Part shown: positions 43,834 through 52,760 of the stretch, in pieces | Layout of the letters: each line of letters opens with the position of its first letter | Numbering within the stretch: the stretch's first letter is position 1 | Assembly: GCA_963845695.1 (NCBI GenBank) | Contig: CAWJTQ010000003.1 | Coordinates: 248,001 to 312,000 of the forward strand | Length of the DNA: 64,000 nt | Direction of reading: 5' to 3' | Origin: CAWJTV01 sp963845695 | GTDB lineage: Bacteria; Planctomycetota; Planctomycetia; Isosphaerales; Isosphaeraceae | Notes under the pieces: generated by a model | What the model was told of the DNA's origin: nothing | Database searches by the model: none | The model's input: only the letters and a program-made list of their open reading frames with translations | Made by a program: the position numbers and the translations under genes

Positions 43834-44559
43834 GTGATCGCCATCCGGTATGCGCATCTCTCCCTGGAGGTTCGGTCGGGACACCAGCGGCTTCGCACAC
43901 TGTCCCGTCAGTTGCTCAAGTCCCAGGAGGAGGAGCGCCGCCGCATCGCCCGTGAGCTACACGATGAGATTGGACAATCGCTCACGGCTGTGAAAATCAA
44001 CCTAGAATGGGCGATGCGCGGTGACGCGGCAACCTCAGCCAGCCCATCTCTTCGCGAGAGCATTGGGATCATCGATCTTGTCCTCCAGCAAGTGCGACAG
44101 ATCTCGTTGGACCTTCGGCCCTCGGCGCTGGACGATCTAGGATTGGTAGCTTCTGTTCGATGGCACCTGGTCCGCGTATCCCGGCGCGCTGGATTCGAGG
44201 GATGGTTCGCGGCCGACCCTCCAGAGTTCCGCGTGCCTGCCGAGATCGAGACCGAGTGCTTCCGGATTGTACAAGAAGCGTTGACCAACGTGGTACGTCA
44301 TGCTGGGGCGAAGCGAGTGGACGTGAGTCTGACTTGTAGGGGCGAACAACTGGAGCTGGTCGTCCAGGACGACGGGGTGGGATTTGACGTGGCCGCGGCG
44401 CGGCAGCGTGCCGCGCGCGGCGGCAGCCTCGGCCTCCTTGGGATGCAGGAGCGGGCTGAGCTGCTCGGCGGCCGGATCACCATCGAAGCTGGCACTCAAC
44501 TTGGCACAAAGGTCCATCTGAGCATCCCTCTGACCATCTCCGAATCGTCGAGGCCCTAA
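43834..44559 (+). CDS. hybrid histidine kinase, piece 4: NarX/DegS-type kinase core
   Basis: Coding is in phase from about 43800. It contains the HisKA_3 dimerisation helix with the phospho-His (SQEEERRRIARELHDEIGQS), LDLRPSALDDLGLVASVRWH (typical of the family), and the HATPase with IVQEALTNVVRHAGAKRVDV (N box), VVQDDGVGFDV (G1) and GGSLGLLGMQERAELLGG (G2). It ends 20 nt before the response regulator at 44580, its likely partner. Confidence 0.88.
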   Translation: MIAIRYAHLSLEVRSGHQRLRTLSRQLLKSQEEERRRIARELHDEIGQSLTAVKINLEWAMRGDAATSASPSLRESIGIIDLVLQQVRQISLDLRPSALDDLGLVASVRWHLVRVSRRAGFEGWFAADPPEFRVPAEIETECFRIVQEALTNVVRHAGAKRVDVSLTCRGEQLELVVQDDGVGFDVAAARQRAARGGSLGLLGMQERAELLGGRITIEAGTQLGTKVHLSIPLTISESSRP

Positions 44560-44579
44560 CTGGGCGAGAAGGAGTCCCG

Positions 44580-45230
44580 ATGACCCCCATTCGCATCCTG
44601 ATCGCCGACGACCATACCCTGCTCCGCGCCGGCCTCCGCGCCTTGTTGGAAAACATTCCCGGGGTCGAGGTCGTCGCGGAAGCTGGGAACGGTCGGGAAG
44701 CGCTGGCCGCAGTGGAGGCCCATCGGCCTAGCGTCGTACTCACCGACATCGCAATGCCCGAGATCAACGGACTGGAGCTGGCTCGACGCCTGGGCCGCGA
44801 TTTTCCGGAGATCAAGACGATCGTCCTTTCCATGCACAACGGAGAGGAGTATGTCTGCCGCGCCATCCAGGCCGGCGCAGTCGGCTACCTCGTGAAGGAC
44901 TCTGGTACTGTCGAACTAAACCTGGCGATCCAAGCCGTCGCCCGCGGTGAATCCTACCTGAGCCCGGCGATCTCGAAGCACGTCATTGCCGACTATCTCC
45001 GGCGCACTGGAGGCGCCCCCCACCCTGGTCTTCTGACACCCCGCCAGGGCGAGATCCTCCACCTCATCGCCCGCGGTCAAAGTACGAAGGCCATCGCGCG
45101 GACCCTGGGCATCAGTGTCAAGACTGTCGAAACCCACCGCGCGATGCTCATGGATCGCCTCGACATTTACGACATCCCCGGACTTGTCCGGTACGCCATC
45201 CGCAACGGTATGGCCGAACTCGACGGATGA
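44580..45230 (+). CDS. NarL/FixJ-type response regulator
   Basis: 216 residues. Receiver: RILIADDHTLLRAGLRALLE, VVLTDIAMPEINGLELA with the phospho-Asp, IVLSMHNGEEYVCRAI, GAVGYLVKDS. DNA-binding LuxR-type HTH: LTPRQGEILHLIARGQSTKA, IARTLGISVKTVETHRAMLM. All catalytic receiver residues are present. It follows the hybrid kinase by 20 nt and is its obvious cognate output, acting as a transcription factor. Confidence 0.93.
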   Translation: MTPIRILIADDHTLLRAGLRALLENIPGVEVVAEAGNGREALAAVEAHRPSVVLTDIAMPEINGLELARRLGRDFPEIKTIVLSMHNGEEYVCRAIQAGAVGYLVKDSGTVELNLAIQAVARGESYLSPAISKHVIADYLRRTGGAPHPGLLTPRQGEILHLIARGQSTKAIARTLGISVKTVETHRAMLMDRLDIYDIPGLVRYAIRNGMAELDG

Positions 45231-45969
45231 CGGCCGCCTGCCGCGTCCCGCGTATCGGGGATAATCTGATGGCTTTCTCAGGAAGCTCCGGAAGGAAAAT
45301 CAGAGCGCAATGTACGACAATCTCGTGTGAGCGGCAGCGACCAAGCGAATGAGTTGTTCTCCGCTTCGAGCAGGGGCCGCGGGTTCCGTCCCGTTGACCC
45401 GGTCTCGCTCAACACGACCCGGAGCACTTTCCCTCGGTCACGGACTCGGAGACATCGATGAAGAAATCTCGCTCGCAGCGCGCTGCGCCCTGGAGGGACC
45501 CAGCCTTCCCGTCGATCTTCAGATCTGGCCCCTCGTGGGTTCTCGCGACCTGCACCACCCTGGAGAACGTCCGACCGTCCCCGGCCGTGCACCGGGGCGC
45601 TCCTCGACCTCTTCGCACCCAACCGCGACTGGATGCTCATGGAGCTCCATGCTCTGGCCCTCGACTGCGACCGGGCGCGGTCCTATCTGGCGAAACCCGG
45701 CTGCAACGTCGATCTGGGGACGGCCCAGTTGGCACGCAGCATGGCCAAGCGATCCGAAATCCTCCGCTTCCTCCGCAATGACCGATGCCCGTCGGACGGC
45801 GGTGCGGACCGATCCACTGCGGTGTACCGGGCGCCCAGGGCGATAGAGAGGAATCCTTGATCGCCCGAACCGCGAACCAGGCAATCATTAGCGAGAATTC
45901 GCCTCTGGTCTTGAGCGGGCCGTCATGAGGCCCGATCGGCGACGGGCGACCTTCCCGAAAGGCGGTCCC
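45231..45969. other. region of 739 bp without a confident gene
   Basis: Only a broken open frame at 45458-45860 is suspicious (listed separately). Otherwise I see spacer DNA between the response regulator and the degenerate receiver gene. Confidence 0.35.
45458..45860 (+). pseudogene. possible small frameshifted gene, unknown product
   Basis: Starting at ATG 45458 (MKKSRSQRAAPW), adding one G to the GGGG run near 45594 joins PSPAVHRGA to LLDLFAPNRDWMLMELHALA, LDCDRARSYLAKPGCN and ARSMAKRSEILRFLRNDR. The second half is convincingly protein-like; the first half is not. No family recognised. It may be a degraded partner of the two-component genes around it. Confidence 0.35.
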
Positions 45970-46338
45970 ATGCAGACCTGCCGGATTCTACTGGTCGATG
46001 ACCACCCCTTGCTCCTGCGCATCCTTAACCGGCTCCTGGCCGAGATTTCCGAAATCGAAATCGTTGCCCAAGCACGCGACGGCCTCGAAGCGATGTCGTT
46101 GGCGGTCCTTCACCAGCCCGACCTCGTTGTCACCAACTTGGCCCTTCCCGGCCTCGGCGGCCTCGAACTCACCCGCCGTCTGGCCGCCGAGGCGCGAGCG
46201 CCACGCATCGTCTTGATGTCGTTCCACGACGAGCCCGAGTATCGTGAGGCAGCCGACGCGGTGGGGGCGGATGGATTCGTGCTCAAACAGGACCTCGGCA
46301 CCAAGCTCGTCCCGTTGATCCATTCATTAATGACATAA
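45970..46338 (+). CDS. stand-alone receiver-domain protein lacking the phospho-acceptor Asp
   Basis: 122 residues from ATG 45970 (MQTCRILLVDDHPLLLRI). The DD pair (10-11), the Ser/Thr switch region (RIVLMSFHDEPEYREAADAV) and the Lys (GFVLKQDLGTKL) are present. The phospho-acceptor position reads VVTNLALPG, with Asn (residue 56) where the Asp of the xxD-x-x-x-P motif should be. It has no output domain. It is therefore probably a pseudo-receiver that binds partners without phosphorylation, close to a full kinase/regulator pair. Confidence 0.8.
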   Translation: MQTCRILLVDDHPLLLRILNRLLAEISEIEIVAQARDGLEAMSLAVLHQPDLVVTNLALPGLGGLELTRRLAAEARAPRIVLMSFHDEPEYREAADAVGADGFVLKQDLGTKLVPLIHSLMT

Positions 46339-46499
46339 AGCCTATCTAAAGAGACGCCAGCGAAAGAATTCCACGTCGGCACTGAATGCGGTCTGCATGG
46401 TGAGGAATCGCTTACGACCCCACCCTCAGCGTCGGCCTGGTTTCATCGGGCGTCGATCCCTCCACAGCGAGCAGACACGAGGTGCGAGAGGACGTGACG

Positions 46500-46872
46500 A
46501 TGTTCAAGAGTCAACTGAAGGACCCGATCCGGCTCACCCCAGCCGTTCCCGTCATCGCCGAGGGCGATAACCCCGACCGTCGGGCGCTGCGCCACTTGCT
46601 CAGTTTCCTGGTGGCGGGGTTCGACTGGGTCCGGTCGAATCGATTGCCAGCGAAGTTGAACGTGCGCGGAATGGCTCGAGCACTGGGAAGACGAGGAATA
46701 CACCTACATCGAGACGCGGATTCCGGGGGACACTTCAGAGTTGGAGGTCGACCTCCACGTTCACCAAGGGGTCATCTTCGCCCGGATTCGACGTCGACTC
46801 GCGGACTCCTGTACTGAGACAACGCCGCCTCAATCCGACCTCATCGGACGGGGGCGCGGAGTGCGCGACTGA
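46500..46872 (+). pseudogene. small acidic hypothetical protein, frameshifted
   Basis: ATG 46500 opens MFKSQLKDPIRLTPAVPVIA and LRHLLSFLVAGFDWVRSNRL. Around 46650-46690 the frame changes, probably by two indels, and continues as AEWLEHWEDEEYTYIETRIP, DTSELEVDLHVHQGVIFARI and ends at TGA 46870. The second part is clearly coding (acidic, beta-rich, alpha-crystallin-like in pattern). I recall similar small proteins in other planctomycetes but know no function. Confidence 0.5.
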
Positions 46873-47308
46873 TCGGAGACTGGGGCCCGGAGTCAAGAGG
46901 CTGGCCGATCGTTTAGGCAGGGCGTGGCGTTCGACTCAGTAGCATGGATGCTTCTAGGCGGGCTCTTCGCCCCCGGGCCTTCTTGTCTCTTGCGTTCGTG
47001 CCGGATGGATTCGCTGGATCGTCCCTCACCTTCGCCCAGTGACAGATCGTTTCATGGATCTCCAGGCGAAAGAGGCACGTGGGCCGGATTGCGGCCGCGA
47101 ACGTCGCACTGGACGAATCAGGGCCATCCTCAGCGCGGAAACCATCGCCAAGGCGAATTTTTTCGCGAAGCTCCTTGCGATTCAGACCGGATGGGGCTAG
47201 ATTGACATGATTGAGTTAGTGCCATTCTCGATTTCGCTCCTACTCTCTCAGATTATTGTGACCTGATACCGGTCAACACGTTCCTTACGGTCGAGACGAT
47301 CCATCGCA
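46873..47308. other. intergenic region, 436 bp
   Basis: Nothing convincing seen. The segment near 47210-47260 is A+T-richer and could contain the promoter of the secreted protein gene at 47309. Confidence 0.4.
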
Positions 47309-47752
47309 ATGCTGCGCTCCCACGCTCGTCGATGGTCAGGTGTTGCAGCCACGGCATGGCTCATGTTCGTGTCCGTGGCCGTGCTGTTTCCAGCAGAAGC
47401 GCGGGCAGGCTGCAATCATCCCTGGATTGAGCGCACTGATCCGGCAGACTCGCTGAACGACCTGAGCATCCTCGAGCCGAGCCGTCAAGAGTTGACCTCC
47501 GATCCGGGAATCCCCAAGGAATCCCGGCGCCGATCGCCCTGCGCAGGCGGAGCGTGCTCCCAGTTGCCCGAGATGCCGATGACCGCCCCGGACTCGGTTC
47601 CGGACCGGGTCGAGCTCTGGGGCCAAGTTCCGGAAGATCTACGTCCTCCGGCTCCTCCGTCCGATGCCCTCTGCTCCGCCTTGGATCGCCCGCACCCGGC
47701 TCGCACCGCCCGACCGCTTGAACGTCCTCCCCGCATGATCCCCTCGGTTTGA
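47309..47752 (+). CDS. secreted cysteine- and proline-rich hypothetical protein
   Basis: 147 residues with a good signal peptide (VAATAWLMFVSVAVLFPAEARA), followed by GCNHPWIE, SPCAGGACSQLPEMP and a Pro-rich disordered tail. The Cys/His at the mature N-terminus might bind metal. It stands upstream of the DUF1559/lipoprotein/Cus unit on the same strand. No recognised family. Confidence 0.6.
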   Translation: MLRSHARRWSGVAATAWLMFVSVAVLFPAEARAGCNHPWIERTDPADSLNDLSILEPSRQELTSDPGIPKESRRRSPCAGGACSQLPEMPMTAPDSVPDRVELWGQVPEDLRPPAPPSDALCSALDRPHPARTARPLERPPRMIPSV

Positions 47753-48085
47753 TTCTCTTCAACTCGTGGACTCGGACCGAAGGCGGCTGCGCGGATTCCT
47801 GGCTCTCCAGGAACGTCATCCTCGCTGGACCGGAAGTACCGGGTCGTCCATGCCGCCACCACCCCCTCGTCTCCTCGAAGTTGGACCGAATGGCACGGTG
47901 TGATGAGTTGGCGGAACGAGGGGAAGTCGGTCCGCGACGACCCAGTCTCGCGCGGATCCCGCCCACTCAGGCCGGATCCGTGAGAACGGTTCATCCATTG
48001 ATACATCTCGTCTCCTTTTGAACCGGGGTGCGCCCCGCCCCGACATGATCATTTTCTCGTTTTCGTGCAGGGAAAGGGATAAACC
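47753..48085. other. intergenic region, 333 bp
   Basis: Upstream region of the DUF1559 gene; the last bases before the ATG include AGGGAAAGGG as ribosome site. No palindrome was seen. Confidence 0.4.
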
Positions 48086-49132
48086 ATGAAGAGGTTTCGA
48101 ACCGGTTTCACATTGATTGAGTTGCTCGTCGTTATCGCCATCATATCGGTTCTGATCGCGCTCCTGCTCCCGGCGGTCCAGGCGGCCCGTGAAGCCGCGC
48201 GTCGCGCGCAATGCACCAACAACCTCAAGCAGATCGGTCTCGCTTGTCACAATTACCTGACCAGTTTCCAGTGCCTGCCATTTGGCAAGGGCCCGAGCTA
48301 TAACCTCATTGTTCCCGGCACGCAGTACTACGCTCGATGGTCCACTCACAGTCAACTCTTGATGTATATCGAGCAAGGTGCTCTCTTCAACAGCATCAAC
48401 TTCAACCTGGCCCCATCAACTCCCGGTATGGCGGGCGATGTTGCGTTCATGCCGCCGTACGTTCAACCCCAGAATATGACCGCTTCGCTGACCCAGGTGG
48501 CCGCGTTCCTTTGCCCCACGGACGGAAACCCGCCGACTCCGGGTTGGCCAGGGTGCAATAACTACCTGGGCAACATGCAGACCTGGGCCTGTGACCTGGG
48601 TGATACCAACCCCTCCTCGGTGGCCCCAGCCGAGGCGCCCCACGGGATTTTCTACTACTGGAGCTCGGTCGGTATCGCCAAGATCACCGATGGCACGAGC
48701 AATACGGCCTTCTTCAGCGAAAAGCTTCGCGGCAACGGTATGCGAGACTCCGACGCCCGGTCTGACTCGCTGATCACGGCATCGCCTACCGACCTGAATT
48801 CCACCTACCTGACCTGCCAGAATACGCCATTGACCGCCTTACGGCTCACTCACGCTCAGGGGGCGAGCTGGGTGATGGGGGAAATGTGTTGCACACAGTA
48901 CAACCATGTTTCGACTCCGAACACCAAGACCTGTGCTGGGCTCGGATTTGCCAACAATAACATGGCCAACATGCCGATGCAGGTTCCCCCCTCGAGCAAC
49001 CATCCAGGCGGGGTGAACGTCCTCTTTGGGGATGGCAGCACAAAGTTCATCAAGAGTAGCGTGTCACTCTTGACCTGGCGGGCCCTGGGCACTCGGGACG
49101 GCGGCGAGACCATTTCTGCGGATGCGTACTGA
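48086..49132 (+). CDS. DUF1559 prepilin-like protein
   Basis: 348 residues. The N-terminus is a type IV prepilin signal (RTGFTLIELLVVIAIISVLI, cleavage before FTLIE). The usual DUF1559 pattern follows: PAVQAAREAARRAQCTNNLK, QIGLACHNYL and the C-terminal NHPGGVNVLFGDGSTKFIKS (H-X9-DG). It is a surface or pseudopilus-like protein, and these are highly amplified in planctomycetes. It is followed after 14 nt by the first lipoprotein gene with a GGAGG site, so it seems to share a transcript with the metal-efflux genes. Confidence 0.95.
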   Translation: MKRFRTGFTLIELLVVIAIISVLIALLLPAVQAAREAARRAQCTNNLKQIGLACHNYLTSFQCLPFGKGPSYNLIVPGTQYYARWSTHSQLLMYIEQGALFNSINFNLAPSTPGMAGDVAFMPPYVQPQNMTASLTQVAAFLCPTDGNPPTPGWPGCNNYLGNMQTWACDLGDTNPSSVAPAEAPHGIFYYWSSVGIAKITDGTSNTAFFSEKLRGNGMRDSDARSDSLITASPTDLNSTYLTCQNTPLTALRLTHAQGASWVMGEMCCTQYNHVSTPNTKTCAGLGFANNNMANMPMQVPPSSNHPGGVNVLFGDGSTKFIKSSVSLLTWRALGTRDGGETISADAY

Positions 49133-49146
49133 GGAGGCACTTCACC

Positions 49147-49611
49147 ATGCTCCGACCCTGGAACTCAGCTCGGTCTGCGATTCTCACAGGCTCGGCCCTT
49201 CTCCTTCTTGCCGTGGGAGGATGCGGGAACGACCACATTGATGCGTTACCTTCCGACGAGATGGCTCGAGGTGCTCTTGAAGCGGCGCTCAAATCATGGA
49301 TCGATGGCGGGAAGCCCGGAACCGTGGCGGGAATGAAGCCCCCGGTCCAGGTCCTCGACACTCCGTGGGGTCTGGGGGAACGCCTGGCTTCCTACGAGAT
49401 CCTCCAGGAAGACAAGAGCGCCGCGGAGATGCGGTTCTCCGTCCGGCTCTCTCTGGCGAAGCCCGAGCGCGTTCAGGAAGTGCAATACTACGTGCTCGGC
49501 CGGGATCCGGTCATGATCTTTCGCGACGAAGATTACATGCGAAACATCAACATGGTGAACGGACCGCCGTTAAACAAGCCCGAGAACTCGGCGCGGAGGA
49601 GGCGGAGGTAG
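49147..49611 (+). CDS. lipoprotein, first of a related pair upstream of cusB
   Basis: 154 residues with a lipobox (LLLLAVGGCGN). The mature part is small and beta-rich: ALEAALKSWIDGGKPG, ASYEILQEDKSAAEMRFSVR, LSLAKPERVQEVQYYVLGRD, PVMIFRDEDYMRNINMVNGP. The ending motif YYVLGRDP plus acidic/Met residues recurs in the next lipoprotein. It is predicted to sit in the outer envelope layer. A role as accessory of the efflux pump is inferred only from position and the Met-containing tail. Confidence 0.75.
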   Translation: MLRPWNSARSAILTGSALLLLAVGGCGNDHIDALPSDEMARGALEAALKSWIDGGKPGTVAGMKPPVQVLDTPWGLGERLASYEILQEDKSAAEMRFSVRLSLAKPERVQEVQYYVLGRDPVMIFRDEDYMRNINMVNGPPLNKPENSARRRRR

Positions 49612-49801
49612 ACACCGGGAATGACCGGCCCTCAGCGTAGTCGAGTGCGACGTTTTCTCAGGATCGTGGCGCAAGTCTCACTGAGCCGCGCATGGTCACG
49701 AGCCAACCGATCCTCCAGCGCGAGGAATAAACTCCAGCCACACTCAATCATTCGGTCATCACGCCGGGATTGACCTCCCGGATTGTTGAAGGGGACGACC
49801 T

Positions 49802-50344
49802 GTGTGCCGACACCCATTGACGATCCGAAAAAGAACCTTGCTCATCGGTGCCCTCGCGGTGTTTTTCTGTCCTTCCTGTGGCACGGAACCAAGACAGGAG
49901 CCACGGAGTTTGTTGCCCGAACTGTCGGACGCCCATCGAGCGGTCGAGAGCGCGATGGAAGAATGGAGGTCCTCTCCGGAGACCGATACCACATCGGCGT
50001 CACGTCGAACCATGATCTTCGTGGATCGACAACGACGACCAGGTCAACAGTTACGTGAATTCGCGGTTCTGGGGGATTCCGTAGTTGAGAACCTCCGTCG
50101 TTTCGTGGTGAGGCTGTCGCTCGCGGGACCAGACGAATCGACACTCGCCGCTTACTACGTTTTCGGCAAAGACCCCATCTGGGTGTATCGCGCCGAAGAT
50201 TTCGACATGATGATGAATATGGATATGATGCCCGATGAACCGGATGGGCCCGTCGTGGTATCTGATTCCGAAGACACGTCGAAAGCGAAGGCCGGACACC
50301 ACGATCACCCCGGTGCACCCGGACCGGGACCCGAGAGTCGGTGA
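49802..50344 (+). CDS. lipoprotein with Met- and His-rich C-terminus, second of the pair
   Basis: 180 residues from GTG 49802 with GGGG upstream. The lipobox-like GALAVFFCPSCGT is followed by AHRAVESAMEEWRSSPETDT, LREFAVLGDSVVENLRRFVV, RLSLAGPDESTLAAYYVFGK and DPIWVYRAEDF. The tail MMMNMDMMPDE and KAGHHDHPG looks suited to bind Cu(I)/Ag(I)-type ions. It shares the YYV-GxDPx-xRxED signature with the preceding lipoprotein. Its stop overlaps the GTG start of cusB (GTGA), so the three are translationally coupled. Confidence 0.75.
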   Translation: MCRHPLTIRKRTLLIGALAVFFCPSCGTEPRQEPRSLLPELSDAHRAVESAMEEWRSSPETDTTSASRRTMIFVDRQRRPGQQLREFAVLGDSVVENLRRFVVRLSLAGPDESTLAAYYVFGKDPIWVYRAEDFDMMMNMDMMPDEPDGPVVVSDSEDTSKAKAGHHDHPGAPGPGPESR

Positions 50345-51669
50345 GTTGCATGCCGTGGTTTCCACGCGGTGGTGGCAAGGACGATTGGAGGTATCGGTCG
50401 ATGTCCGAAGGCCGTGTCGGATCCTGGATCGGTTCGGCCCTCCGACTGGCCGAAGTTCGGTTGCGCGTGCCGATTGTGCTGGTTATCGCCGCGGTCGTGA
50501 TTGGACGCTGGGAATTGATCCGCAACTACTGGGACCGGTTCACGCGTTCTTCAACGGTCCCGAGCACTTTCAAGCTTCCGATTTCGAGCGACACAGAATA
50601 CTTCTGCCCGATGGATCCTGGTGTCGTATCACATGGGCCTGGTCGGTGCGGCGTCTGCAACATGGCGCTGGTCCGCCGCAAACGCGGTGACGCCGTGATG
50701 CTGCCCGACGGAGTGGTCGCTCGGATGCAACTCTCACCCTACCGCATCCAACTCGCCGGGATTCAGATCGCGCCGCTGGTTTACCTCCCACTGAACCAGG
50801 AGTGGTCGGCGGCCGGGCTGGTGATGCGCGAGAGTGAGGCCGCCGCGACTGTAATGCTGGAAGTGCCGGGACGGCAGGCGCCCTGGATCCGAGAAGGAGC
50901 GACGGTCGAGGTCGCCTGTGCGGACTCGCCTGGCCAGGAGCCGCTGACCGGCCGGGTTCGCTCGCTTCAACGTAACGTGGACAATGGACGGGAATCCCAG
51001 CGCGTGATCGTTGTGATCGAACCGCCACCGCAATACCTTCGCAGCGGTATGATCGTTGAGGTGAGACTCCGGATCGCCATGGCCACGCTCGAGCCGTTCC
51101 GCACACTCCCAAGCAACCCACCCGCACGGAAACCCGAGGAGCCGCGGCGGATCTACGTGTGTCACGACCATCCCGAGACGATTGCCGTGGAGTCGGGGCG
51201 TTGCCCGATCGATGGGAAGAATCGGATGTCCCAGGCGTTGGGCGATCTCGAGCGGCTGCGATGGTGGTGTCCGATGCATCCCGACGTCACCGCCGAGAGG
51301 GCGGGTTCTGTTTGCAAGAAGTGTGGGGGAATGGCCTTGCAACCTCGAGTTGTCTTCTTTGCACCCCAGGGTCAAGTACTGGCCGTGCCTCAGTCGGCGG
51401 TCGTTGACACAGGTGCGCGGAAGGTCCTCTTTGTCGAAACCATGCCAGGGATGTTCGATGGGGTCGAGGTTGTCCTGGGACCTGCGCTGCGGAGACTATT
51501 ACCCGGTCGTCCGCGGCGTCGATCCGGGCCAGAAGGTCGCGATTGCCGGAGCTTTCCTGCTCGACGCCGAGACCCGGCTGAATCCAAGCCTCGCATCCGG
51601 ATACTTCGGTGCCGGCCAGAGCGATCGTGTCGTCGCCCCGGCCGCGAAGTCCATCGCGTCCAGCAATGA
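50341..51669 (+). CDS. CusB/CzcB-like periplasmic adaptor with heavy-metal-binding domains, first piece
   Basis: After a membrane anchor (VPIVLVIAAVVIGRWELI) come a Cys pair domain YFCPMDPGVVSHG...CGVCNMAL and the adaptor beta-barrel (LAGIQIAPLVYLPLNQEWSA). Two more HMBD-type units follow (YVCHDHPETIAVESGRCPID and WWCPMHPDVTAE...CKKCGG), then the membrane-proximal domain (LAVPQSAVVDTGARKVLFVE). The frame is lost after VVLGPALR near 51490; the codons beyond are out of phase. The adaptor links the CusA pump to an outer-membrane channel. Three metal-binding units is more than in the classical CusB. Confidence 0.88.
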   Translation: MSCMPWFPRGGGKDDWRYRSMSEGRVGSWIGSALRLAEVRLRVPIVLVIAAVVIGRWELIRNYWDRFTRSSTVPSTFKLPISSDTEYFCPMDPGVVSHGPGRCGVCNMALVRRKRGDAVMLPDGVVARMQLSPYRIQLAGIQIAPLVYLPLNQEWSAAGLVMRESEAAATVMLEVPGRQAPWIREGATVEVACADSPGQEPLTGRVRSLQRNVDNGRESQRVIVVIEPPPQYLRSGMIVEVRLRIAMATLEPFRTLPSNPPARKPEEPRRIYVCHDHPETIAVESGRCPIDGKNRMSQALGDLERLRWWCPMHPDVTAERAGSVCKKCGGMALQPRVVFFAPQGQVLAVPQSAVVDTGARKVLFVETMPGMFDGVEVVLGPALRRLLPGRPRRRSGPEGRDCRSFPARRRDPAESKPRIRILRCRPERSCRRPGREVHRVQQ

Positions 51670-51892
51670 TCACGCTACGAAGGGCGATCCGCTCCGGGAT
51701 CTCTCACCCCCGGATCGCAAACTCGCCGAGCGCCAGAAGGTCTGCCCCGTGACTGGCCTGGAACTGGGTGCGATGGGCGTTCCCAAGCGAATAAGTGTCT
51801 CTGGCCGGGTCGTTTTCCTTTGCTGCGACGGATGCCAATCCAAGATCTTCGGGGAACCGGAGAAGTACCTGCCAAAGCTTCCTGGTCCTTGA
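51182..51892 (+). CDS. CusB-like adaptor, C-terminal piece with YHS-like metal-binding end
   Basis: Real coding starts near 51485, one base out of phase with the previous piece (expected join VVLGPRCGDYYPVVRGVDPG). It then gives QKVAIAGAFLLDAETRLNPS, the typical adaptor C-terminus. A Ser/Lys linker and a YHS/TRASH-like domain end the protein: CPVTGLELGAMGVPKRISVS, RVVFLCCDGCQSKIFGEPEK. The first 100 codons of this open frame overlap the main piece and are not meaningful. Confidence 0.8.
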   Translation: MPWSRGVARSMGRIGCPRRWAISSGCDGGVRCIPTSPPRGRVLFARSVGEWPCNLELSSLHPRVKYWPCLSRRSLTQVRGRSSLSKPCQGCSMGSRLSWDLRCGDYYPVVRGVDPGQKVAIAGAFLLDAETRLNPSLASGYFGAGQSDRVVAPAAKSIASSNDHATKGDPLRDLSPPDRKLAERQKVCPVTGLELGAMGVPKRISVSGRVVFLCCDGCQSKIFGEPEKYLPKLPGP

Positions 51893-52002
51893 GAGGTGCT
51901 CACACTGAGCTGGGCTTTGGGTTCGCCGCCGATTCCGTACCTTCCAGCTAAGTGCGATCGTGACGGACCAGACCTGGCCTCGTCGTCCCGACAATCTTGC
52001 TC

Positions 52003-52760
52003 ATGATAGACGCGATCATCACTTTTTCGATCCAAAACCGTACCATCGTCATCACCGCCAGCCTCATCCTGGCCGCGCTCGGCGGCTGGGCTGTGTGGGA
52101 CACTCCGGTTGACGCGATTCCCGACCTTTCAGAGAACCAGGTGATCGTCTTCACCGAGTGGAAAGGTCACGGGCCTCGAGAGATCGAGGACCAGGTGACC
52201 TATCCGCTGACCCTGGGACTGCGAGGCATCAACGGCGTCCGAGTCATCCGTTCGTCCAGCGATGTTGGTTTCTCGACAATGAGTGTCATCTTCGAGGACA
52301 CCGTCCCGATTGACGAGGCGCGACGGCGAGTGGCCGATCGATTGGGCCAGGTTCACGGGCAGATGCCCGACGGCGCCACGACTCAGTTGGCGCCGGACTC
52401 CCCCGCGACTGGCCAGATCTTCTGGTACACGGTCGAAGGGGGAGGACTCGACCTGGGCCGGCTCCGCGCGGTCCAGGATTGGTACGTTCGCCCACAGCTC
52501 GGCTCCGTTCCCGGCGTGGCGGACGTTTCCAGCGTCGGTGGGTTCCCGATCGAATACGAGGTCGCGCCCGACCCTGACCGGCTTCGGCTCTTCGGCGTGA
52601 CACTCAAGGACGTCGTCGAGGCCGTCGCATCGTCGAACGCCGCGACAGGCGGCCACGTGGTCAACAAAGGGAACGCCGAGTACGTAGTACGAGGTGTCAG
52701 TTGGTTGGGAGCGTCGCCACGGCCCGGCGACGACTCGTTCGACCCTCGGCGGCGCGATCC
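52003..52760 (+). CDS. CusA/CzcA-type RND heavy-metal efflux pump, piece 1 of 5 (annotation of whole)
   Basis: The pump spans 52003-55991, about 1,320 residues, split by five frameshifts (near 52745, 53785, 54420, 55195 and 55440). This piece holds the first membrane helix (TIVITASLILAALGGWAVWD) and the periplasmic start: VDAIPDLSENQVIVFTEWKG, EIEDQVTYPLTLGLRGINGV, GFSTMSVIFEDTVPIDEARR and IEYEVAPDPDRLRLFGVTLK. These are signatures of monovalent (Cu/Ag) or divalent metal RND pumps. The HME-RND family drives proton-coupled metal export across both membranes with CusB. The open frame continues to 53835 but is out of phase after about 52745. Confidence 0.88.
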
